Source: DASZIT01 sp035948855
GTDB lineage: Bacteria > Actinomycetota > Acidimicrobiia > Acidimicrobiales > RAAP-2
Assembly: GCA_035948855.1 (NCBI GenBank)
Contig: DASZIT010000035.1
Span: forward strand, 15,943-79,942
Length of the DNA stretch: 64,000 bases
Reading direction: 5' to 3'
The translations under genes were made by a program, and so were the position numbers. Below the pieces are notes generated by a model that had not been told where the DNA came from, did no database searches, and was given only the letters and a program-made list of their open reading frames with translations. Shown piece by piece: positions 58,145 to 64,000 of this stretch (position 1 is the stretch's first letter; each line of letters starts with the position of its first letter).

Positions 58145-60451
58145 ATGCTCGAGAACGTGCGGGTCGTCGACCTCACGACGGATATCGCCGGTCCCTACTG
58201 CACCAAGGTGCTGGCGGATGCCGGGGCTGACGTCGTGAAGGTGGAGCCGGCGAGCGGAGACCCACTTCGTCAGTGGGGCTCCGGGGCCCTCTTCGAGTTC
58301 CTCAACACGTCCAAACGCTCGGTCAACGGGAAGGTGGACCGCCTCATCGCCGGAGCCGACATCCTGGTGACGGATGCTCCGGTGGACCTCGGCGACCTGT
58401 GGTCAACCCACCGAACGCTGGTGGTGGTGACCATCACCCCGTTCGGCTGCGAAGGACCCTGGGTGAACCACCCGACTACCGAGTTCACCCTGCAGGCCGC
58501 CTGCGGGTCCACTGGACAACGGGGCCTGCCCGAACAGCCGCCCCTGGCCGCCGGCGGGCGGATCGGGGAATGGGTGACCGGGACCTATGCCGCCCTCGGC
58601 GCCGTCGCCGCCTATCGGGAAGCCGCCCGTTGTGGCGAGGGTGATCACGTCGATGTGGCCATGCTCGATTGCATGGCCGTCACCATGGTCACCTACCCTT
58701 CCGTCTTCGCCTCGTTCGCGGGATGGCCTCCGTTGGTGGGCACCGGGCGGACTATCGAGGTACCGTCCATCGAACCGACCGCCGACGGGTTCGCGGTCTT
58801 CACCACCAACAGCGCCCAGCAATTCCACGACTTCCTGGTCATGATCGGCCGGACCGACCTGCTGGCCGACCCCGACCTCCCCCAGGTCTCCAAGCGTTTC
58901 GCCCGGCGGGACGAGTTCTTGGCCGCGGTTCGGGGGTACACCTCCCCGCGGACCACCGCGGAGATGCTGGAGGCGGCGTCCCTGTTCCGGATACCCGCGG
59001 GTCCGGTCCTCGACGGATCGACGCTCCCCGAGTTCGAGCAGTTCGTGTCGCGTGGGGTCTTCGAGAAGAGCCCGTCCGGACGGTTCCTCCAGCCGCGGGT
59101 GCCGTTCCGGATCTCCGGGGCGGAGGCGCGTCCCTTCCAGCCGGCGGCTGAAAATGGTGAGCACACCGGAACGGTGGAGTGGCCATCGGTCGACCGGACC
59201 GAAGGAGACGAGGCCGACGACGGGTGGCACCTGCCGCTGAACGGCGTGCGGGTCGTCGACTGCACCGCGTGGTGGGCGGGCCCGGCCGCCACCAGCGCCC
59301 TCGCCTGCCTGGGGGCCGACGTCATCAAGGTCGAGTCGGCGTCGAGGCCCGATTTGATGCGGTTTGCCGGCGGCCGCCCACCGACCGACGACCGCTGGTG
59401 GGAGTGGGGACCCCTCTTCCACGGGGTGAACACGGGCAAACGAGCCATCACCCTCGATCTCAACCGGCCCGAGGGGATCGAGACGTTCGAGCAACTCATC
59501 ACCACGGCCGACGTACTGGTCGAGAACTACACCCCGCGGGTCATGGAGCAGTTCGGCCTGGACTGGGATCGCCTCCACCAGCTCAACCCCGACCTCATCG
59601 TGGTGCGGATGCCCGCCTTCGGCCTCGACGGGCCGTGGCGGGATCGGACCGGGTTCGCCCAGACCATGGAGTGCCTGTCCGGCATGGCCTGGCTCACCGG
59701 TTTCGCCGACGGTCCGCCGGTCCTGGTGCGGGGGGCTTGCGACCCGCTGGCCGGTATGCACTCGGTCATCGCCACCCTCCTCGCCCTCATCGAACGAGAC
59801 CAGTCCGGCGGCGGACGGCTGGTGGAATCGGTGATGGTGGAGGCGGCCCTCAACGCCGCCGCCGAACAGGTGCTCGAGTTCGGGGCCACCGGTGCCGTCC
59901 TTCGGCGGGACGGGAACCGGGGACCGGTGGCCGCCCCCCAGGGTGTCTATCCGTGCGCCGGCGAGGATCGATGGGTGGCGATCGCGGTCGCCACTGACCA
60001 GCAATGGCTCGCTCTGTGCCGGGTGCTCGGGGACCCGACTTGGACCGGCGTGGACGCCATGGCCTACGAAGAGGGGCGTCGTCGTCTCCACGACCTCATC
60101 GACCAGGGGCTGGCCGGGTGGACTGCCGACCGGGATGCCGACCAGACGGCGCGGCTCCTGGTGGAGGCCGGGGTGCCGGCCGCCGCGGTGATCCCGCCCC
60201 GGGACATCGCCGCCAATCCTCAACTCCGGTCCCGCTCCCTCTTCGAGGTCGAGCATCACCCGCTGACCGGCGACCACGAGATCCCGATGCTGCCGTTCCG
60301 CTTCTCCCGGGTCGAGCGGTGGCTTCGGTGCCCGGCGCCCACCCTCGGCCAGGACAATGACGAAGTTCTCGGCGAGATCGGCTTGTCGCTCGAGGCCATC
60401 GAGCGCCTCCGGCAATCCGGAATTGTCGGTGAACGACTGGTCGGAACCTGA
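58145..60451 (+). CDS. tandem fused CaiB/BaiF CoA-transferase (two domains)
   Basis: A 768-residue protein of two family III domains, about 1-345 and 370-768 (openings LENVRVVDLTTDIAGPYCTK and LNGVRVVDCTAWWAGPAATS). The first half is shortened. The expected catalytic Asp is not obvious in either half: TTEFTLQAACGS in the first, RTGFAQTMECLSGM in the second. Either another residue acts, or it forms a racemase/transferase scaffold with altered chemistry. Divergent from LivG, and followed at 112 bases by two crotonases and a ligase, probably its operon. Confidence 0.9.
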   Translation: MLENVRVVDLTTDIAGPYCTKVLADAGADVVKVEPASGDPLRQWGSGALFEFLNTSKRSVNGKVDRLIAGADILVTDAPVDLGDLWSTHRTLVVVTITPFGCEGPWVNHPTTEFTLQAACGSTGQRGLPEQPPLAAGGRIGEWVTGTYAALGAVAAYREAARCGEGDHVDVAMLDCMAVTMVTYPSVFASFAGWPPLVGTGRTIEVPSIEPTADGFAVFTTNSAQQFHDFLVMIGRTDLLADPDLPQVSKRFARRDEFLAAVRGYTSPRTTAEMLEAASLFRIPAGPVLDGSTLPEFEQFVSRGVFEKSPSGRFLQPRVPFRISGAEARPFQPAAENGEHTGTVEWPSVDRTEGDEADDGWHLPLNGVRVVDCTAWWAGPAATSALACLGADVIKVESASRPDLMRFAGGRPPTDDRWWEWGPLFHGVNTGKRAITLDLNRPEGIETFEQLITTADVLVENYTPRVMEQFGLDWDRLHQLNPDLIVVRMPAFGLDGPWRDRTGFAQTMECLSGMAWLTGFADGPPVLVRGACDPLAGMHSVIATLLALIERDQSGGGRLVESVMVEAALNAAAEQVLEFGATGAVLRRDGNRGPVAAPQGVYPCAGEDRWVAIAVATDQQWLALCRVLGDPTWTGVDAMAYEEGRRRLHDLIDQGLAGWTADRDADQTARLLVEAGVPAAAVIPPRDIAANPQLRSRSLFEVEHHPLTGDHEIPMLPFRFSRVERWLRCPAPTLGQDNDEVLGEIGLSLEAIERLRQSGIVGERLVGT

Positions 60452-60563
60452 CCTCCGCCCCCGCGCTGCCGGCTGGCCGCCAGGGCACCCTGGCGAGTAC
60501 CGTCATCGATCCCAGAGGTGCCGGTTCGGCGACGCCGCGCCCGCACGTCGTCGAGGGGGACTC

Positions 60564-61418
60564 ATGAGTACGAGCGTCGAACCCAACACCCCGGACGGTG
60601 GGGAAGCCCTCCTCATCGAGCGGCACGGGCCGGTCGGTTGGCTGATCTTCAACCGACCCGGCTCGGGAAACGCCATGAACGCGGCCATGATCGACGCGCT
60701 CGAAGTCGCATGGCGGGAGCTGGACGCCGATCCCTCCGTCCGGGTCATCGTCAACACCGGCGAGGGCCGGGCCTTCCAGACCGGGCTGGACGTGGTGGAG
60801 CTGGCCAAGGACCCCGACGCCCTGCGCGAGCAGTCCCGCCGGACCAAGCGGGCCGAACTCCGGCTCACCGCCTGGCACAACCGGGTGTGGAAGCCGGTCA
60901 TCGCCGCGGTCAACGGCGTGTGCGCCGGAGGCGGGCTGCACTTCATCGCCGACGCCGACATCGTGATGGCGGCCTCCAACGCCACCTTCCTCGATCCCCA
61001 CGTCTCCATCGGCCAGGTCACCGCCTATGAGGCCGTCGGGCTCCTCCGGAAGATGCCGGTCGAAGCGGTGATGAGGATGGCCCTGGTGGGCCGGTACGAA
61101 CGGATCGACGCCCCGCGGGCGTACGAGTTGGGAATGATCAGCCAGATCGTCGACCCCCCCGAGCAGTTGCGGGAGGCGGCCCAGGAGTTGGCTGAGAAGA
61201 TCGCCAAGAACTCGCCGGCGGCCATGGCCGCCACCAAGCGGGCCCTGTGGGGAGCGCTGGAGCTCGGGCTCACCGACGCCTGCAAGGCCGGGGCCAAGGA
61301 ACTGGTCGGCATGTGGGGCCATCCCGACCAGGAAGAGGGGCCGCGGGCTTTCACCGAGAAACGCGAGGCCCGGTGGGTGGAACCGGTGGCGCCGGCGCCA
61401 CCGACGTCAACGATCTGA
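60564..61418 (+). CDS. enoyl-CoA hydratase/isomerase family protein (copy A)
   Basis: A 284-residue crotonase. Oxyanion segments: TGEGRAFQTGLDVVELA near residues 71-87 and NGVCAGGGLHFIADADIV near 117-134; LDPHVSIGQVTAYEAVGL follows. The Q in FQTG and H in GLHF are unusual, shared with copy B. ATG at 60564 has GAGGGGGA upstream. The C-terminal quarter is almost identical in DNA to copy B at 61453, while the N-terminal half has diverged more, which points to gene conversion or a recent partial duplication. Confidence 0.9.
   Translation: MSTSVEPNTPDGGEALLIERHGPVGWLIFNRPGSGNAMNAAMIDALEVAWRELDADPSVRVIVNTGEGRAFQTGLDVVELAKDPDALREQSRRTKRAELRLTAWHNRVWKPVIAAVNGVCAGGGLHFIADADIVMAASNATFLDPHVSIGQVTAYEAVGLLRKMPVEAVMRMALVGRYERIDAPRAYELGMISQIVDPPEQLREAAQELAEKIAKNSPAAMAATKRALWGALELGLTDACKAGAKELVGMWGHPDQEEGPRAFTEKREARWVEPVAPAPPTSTI
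61126..61381 (+). repeat. 256-bp near-identical direct repeat, copy A (partner 61994-62249)
   Basis: Aligned without gaps at an offset of 868 bases, the two segments differ at only about four positions, three of them silent third bases by inspection. They encode the C-terminal part of two neighbouring crotonases. Flanking parts of the genes are less alike. Confidence 0.9.
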
Positions 61419-61452
61419 TCGTCGGCACCGCGTCGAGATAGAGGAGGAGCCA

Positions 61453-62271
61453 ATGCCGTACTCGAGCTACGAGTGCCTGACCGTGGAACGCCACGGCAAG
61501 GTCGGGTGGTTGATCAACAACCGCCCGGAGCAGCTCAATGCCATGAACGCCCGAATGCGTGACGAGTTCGCCGACGCCTGGATCGAGCTCGACCAGGACC
61601 CCGAGGTGAGGGTCATCGTGCACACCGGTGAAGGCCGGGCGTTCCAGACGGGCGTGGACGTGACCGAGCTGGCCGGTGACGGCGTCGGCATGGAGCGTTA
61701 CCGGGAGGGTCTCGAAGATCTCGACATCCACTTCACCGCCTGGCACCAGAAGGTGGCCAAGCCGGTCATCACCGCGGTGAACGGCATCTGTGCCGGCGGC
61801 GGCTTCCACTGGGTGGCCGACGCCGACATCGTGATGGCGGCCTCCGACGCCACCTTCTTCGACCCCCACGTCTCCATCGGCCAGGTGGTGGCTATCGAGG
61901 CCATCGGGCTGATCCGGAAGATGCCGGTCGAGGCGGTCATGAGGATGGCCCTGGTCGGCCGGTACGAGCGGATCGACGCCCAGCGGGCCTACCAGTTGGG
62001 GATGATCAGCCAGATCGTCGACCCCCCCGAGCAGTTGCGGGAGGCGGCCCAGGAGTTGGCTGAGAAGATCGCCAAGAACTCTCCGGCGGCCATGGCCGCC
62101 ACCAAGCGGGCCCTATGGGGAGCGCTGGAGCTCGGGCTCACCGACGCCTGCAAGGCCGGGGCCAAGGAACTGGTCGGTATGTGGGGCCATCCCGACCAGG
62201 AAGAGGGGCCGCGGGCTTTCACCGAGAAACGCGAGGCCCGGTGGGTGGAGCCCGGCGCGAGTGGCGGGTGA
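61453..62271 (+). CDS. enoyl-CoA hydratase/isomerase family protein (copy B)
   Basis: A 272-residue paralog of the preceding gene. Oxyanion segments: TGEGRAFQTGVDVTELA and NGICAGGGFHWVADADIV; FDPHVSIGQVVAIEAIGL follows. It begins 34 bases after copy A; GAGGAG precedes the ATG. The pair may form a hetero-oligomer or act on different chain positions. The ligase gene follows directly. A GTG overlapping its stop offers an alternative, coupled start for that ligase. Confidence 0.9.
   Translation: MPYSSYECLTVERHGKVGWLINNRPEQLNAMNARMRDEFADAWIELDQDPEVRVIVHTGEGRAFQTGVDVTELAGDGVGMERYREGLEDLDIHFTAWHQKVAKPVITAVNGICAGGGFHWVADADIVMAASDATFFDPHVSIGQVVAIEAIGLIRKMPVEAVMRMALVGRYERIDAQRAYQLGMISQIVDPPEQLREAAQELAEKIAKNSPAAMAATKRALWGALELGLTDACKAGAKELVGMWGHPDQEEGPRAFTEKREARWVEPGASGG
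61994..62249 (+). repeat. 256-bp near-identical direct repeat, copy B (partner 61126-61381)
   Basis: Second copy of the repeat within the crotonase pair; see the partner entry for the comparison. It includes the segment encoding DPPEQLREAAQELAEKIAKN and the terminal EKREARWVEP. Confidence 0.9.
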
Positions 62272-62291
62272 CCCGCCCAGGTGACTCCCCG

Positions 62292-63917
62292 ATGACCACC
62301 ATCCCGGCGGTCGTCCGGGCCGCCGCCGAACAGTTCACCGCCCTCGAGGCGGTGGTGGACGGAGCGTCACGGCCCACCTTTGCCGACGTCGCCGAATCCG
62401 TCGAGCTCGTCGAGCGCGCCCTCATCGCCAGCGGCGTCCAACCCGGGGACCGGGTGGGCATCTGGGCCCCGAACGGTCTCGACTGGATCTTGACCTCGTT
62501 TGCCGTCTACGGGGTCGGAGCCATCCTGGTGCCGATCAATACCCGCTACAAGGGCGAAGAGGTCGCCGGTCTGTTGAATTCCGCCGAGGTGACGATGCTC
62601 TTTACCGTCACTGACTTCCTCGGAACCAACTATGTCGAGCTGCTGGACGGGCTCGAAGGTCTCGACCGCGTGCGCGAGACGGTGGTGATGAGTGGTCCGG
62701 TCCCCGGGGGCTCCACCTCCTGGCCGTCCTTCCTCGAACGGGCCGAACGGGTCACCCCCGAGGAGGCGGCCGCCCGGGAGATGGCCATCAATCCCGACGA
62801 CCCGAGTGACATCATCTTCACTTCGGGGACCACCGGCCTCCCCAAGGGAGCCGTCCTCCGCCACTGCGCCAGCGTGGAGACCTACCTCCAGTGGTCGAAG
62901 GGAGTCGGCCTGCAAGAGGGCGATCGGATGCTGGTGATCTATCCCTTCTTCCACACCGCCGGCCTCAAGTCGGGGGTATTGGCCGCCTTTCTCCGAGGGG
63001 TCACCCTGGTGCCCCACGCGGTGTTCGAGGTCCGATCCGTGGTTGATCGCGTCGCCGATGAGCAGATCACCGTCCTGCCCGGACCACCCTCGATCTTCCA
63101 GTCGATCCTCAACCACCCCGATTTCGCCTCCTTCCCGCTGGCCTCCCTCCGGCTGTCGGTGACCGGGGCGGCGGTCGTCCCCGTCGAACTCATCGCCCGC
63201 ATGAAGTCGGACCTCCGGCTCGACACGGTGATCACCGCCTACGGCCTGACCGAGACCCACGGCACGGTGACCATCTGCGAGCAGTCCGACACCATCGAGA
63301 CCATCGCCACCACGGTCGGCCACCCGCTCGACGGCCTGGCCCTCCGGATCGTCGACGACGACGGAAACGACCAGCCCACCGGCCAACCCGGCGAGGTGCT
63401 GGTCCGCGGGTTCAATGTGATGAACGGGTACTTCAACGCCCCGGAGGCGACCGCCGCGGCCATCGACGCCGGCGGCTGGCTCCACACCGGAGACGTGGGC
63501 TACCTGGGTGAGGACGGCTACCTGCGAATCGTCGACCGGAAGAAGGACATCTTCATCGTGGGCGGGTTCAATGTCTCGGCCGCCGAGGTGGAGTCGATCA
63601 TCCTCCGCCGGGACGACGTCGCCCAGGTGGCGGTGGTGGCGGCGCCGGACGAACGCATGGGCGAGGTCGGAGCCGCCTTCGTGGTACCCCGGTCCGGCCA
63701 CCACCCGGACCCCGCCGAGGTCATCTCCTGGTGCCGCGAGCACATGGCCAACTTCAAAGCCCCCCGTTACATCCAGCTGGTCGAGGCCCTGCCCACCACC
63801 TCTACCGGCAAGATCCAAAAGCCCGAGCTCCGGAACCGCGCCGAAGCACTGGTCCGGGCCCGCGGGAAAGGCCAATCGGAGCCGCACAACCCGACAACCA
63901 AGGAGACAGCACCATGA
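62292..63917 (+). CDS. fatty-acid/acyl-CoA synthetase (FadD3-like AMP-ligase)
   Basis: A 541-residue ANL ligase with all motifs: FTSGTTGLPKG (P-loop), YPFFHTAGL, TAYGLTETHG, WLHTGDVGYLGEDGY, DRKKDIFIVGGFNVS and the catalytic Lys in TTSTGKIQKPEL. The opening and the VTGAAVVPVELI segment recall FadD3-type ligases that activate ring-degradation products such as HIP in steroid catabolism, by resemblance only. ATG at 62292 has AGGTGA upstream; an in-frame GTG at 62268 overlapping the crotonase stop is the alternative. Its stop overlaps the next gene. Confidence 0.9.
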   Translation: MTTIPAVVRAAAEQFTALEAVVDGASRPTFADVAESVELVERALIASGVQPGDRVGIWAPNGLDWILTSFAVYGVGAILVPINTRYKGEEVAGLLNSAEVTMLFTVTDFLGTNYVELLDGLEGLDRVRETVVMSGPVPGGSTSWPSFLERAERVTPEEAAAREMAINPDDPSDIIFTSGTTGLPKGAVLRHCASVETYLQWSKGVGLQEGDRMLVIYPFFHTAGLKSGVLAAFLRGVTLVPHAVFEVRSVVDRVADEQITVLPGPPSIFQSILNHPDFASFPLASLRLSVTGAAVVPVELIARMKSDLRLDTVITAYGLTETHGTVTICEQSDTIETIATTVGHPLDGLALRIVDDDGNDQPTGQPGEVLVRGFNVMNGYFNAPEATAAAIDAGGWLHTGDVGYLGEDGYLRIVDRKKDIFIVGGFNVSAAEVESIILRRDDVAQVAVVAAPDERMGEVGAAFVVPRSGHHPDPAEVISWCREHMANFKAPRYIQLVEALPTTSTGKIQKPELRNRAEALVRARGKGQSEPHNPTTKETAP

Positions 63918-64000
63918 CCACCATCCGGTTCGACGACATCGACGCGCTCAACGCCGCGGCGACGGAGGGGTTCGGCGAGTGGGGACCGGAACTGACGGTG
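63914..64000 (+). CDS. start of a MaoC-like dehydratase (cut by window end)
   Basis: Only 29 codons are visible: MTTIRFDDIDALNAAATEGF then GEWGPELTV. The opening F(D/E)D(I/L)DAL and the GxWGP..VT turn are typical of single-hotdog MaoC-family dehydratases, which hydrate enoyl-CoAs. The ATG overlaps the ligase stop (ATGA) and follows AAGGAG, so it is a coupled gene of the 58.1-64 kb operon. Assignment rests on a short segment. Confidence 0.6.
   Translation, partial: MTTIRFDDIDALNAAATEGFGEWGPELTV

Noticed and set aside
1..64000. Mobile elements, CRISPR arrays, tRNA or rRNA genes
   Set aside because: I looked for transposase-like proteins, regularly spaced repeats and cloverleaf-like segments and saw none; the only strong direct repeat is the crotonase segment at 61126/61994.

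Overview
The window reads as chromosomal DNA of a high-GC actinobacterium. Codon third positions are strongly G/C, genes are tightly packed with many 4-bp ATGA/GTGA overlaps, lipoprotein signals are Gram-positive-like, and F420-type LLM oxidoreductases, an NDMA-type alcohol dehydrogenase and KshA-like Rieske/P450 enzymes are present. The mix of crotonases, CaiB/BaiF CoA-transferases, ACMSD-like amidohydrolases and Liv-type transporters would fit an Acidimicrobiia- or Mycobacteriales-like soil or aquatic organism; the exact lineage is inference. I see no tRNA, rRNA, insertion sequence, phage gene or CRISPR array.

Layout. 1-5.2 kb: a YedK/HMCES protein cut by the left edge, an alpha/beta hydrolase, and a leftward block of crotonase, LLM oxidoreductase, PaaI-type thioesterase and branched-chain-type binding lipoprotein. 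5.3-8.1 kb: a rightward set (unknown protein, TetR, SDR, NTF2-like). 8.0-12.9 kb: leftward genes including a DksA/TraR zinc protein, a DECR-like SDR, a crotonase, an isochorismatase-like protein without the usual triad, and a binding protein that seems to lack a normal start codon. 13.1-21.3 kb: GntR regulator, two divergent acyl-CoA ligases, a second hydrolase, and a Rieske oxygenase overlapping a P450. 21.3-28.0 kb: amidohydrolase, crotonase, TetR, aldehyde dehydrogenase, SDR and a second binding lipoprotein. 28.3-31.1 kb: zinc alcohol dehydrogenase and a D-aminoacylase-like enzyme. 31.1-43.3 kb: a TetR-centred area with CoA-transferases, P450, hydrolase, thiolase plus DUF35 partner and amidohydrolases. 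43.3-52.4 kb: two leftward beta-oxidation-like operons (dehydratase, crotonases, two acyl-CoA dehydrogenases, LLM enzyme, amidohydrolases). 52.7-64 kb: a second thiolase-DUF35 pair, a LivH-LivM-LivF fusion with LivG, a second double CoA-transferase, two crotonases sharing a near-identical 256-bp segment, a ligase and the start of a MaoC-like dehydratase.

Together the genes look like an uncharacterised CoA-dependent catabolic island. Uptake is by Liv-type systems, activation by ligases or CoA-transferases, oxidation by P450, Rieske and LLM enzymes, beta-oxidation by acyl-CoA dehydrogenases, crotonases and dehydratases, and carbon-carbon cleavage by Ltp2-like thiolase-DUF35 pairs. Five ACMSD-like metalloenzymes recur through it. 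The substrate is not evident; a terpenoid, sterol-like or other alicyclic/aromatic acid is my inference.

Regulatory signals are the most distinctive part. A palindrome (arms CCATAG and CTATGG, 6-bp spacer) precedes the P450 gene and the 810-residue CoA-transferase gene, and a degenerate copy lies beside a divergent TetR gene. A second AT-rich element recurs in about eight intergenic sites, at least two of which look like -10 boxes placed for leaderless transcripts.
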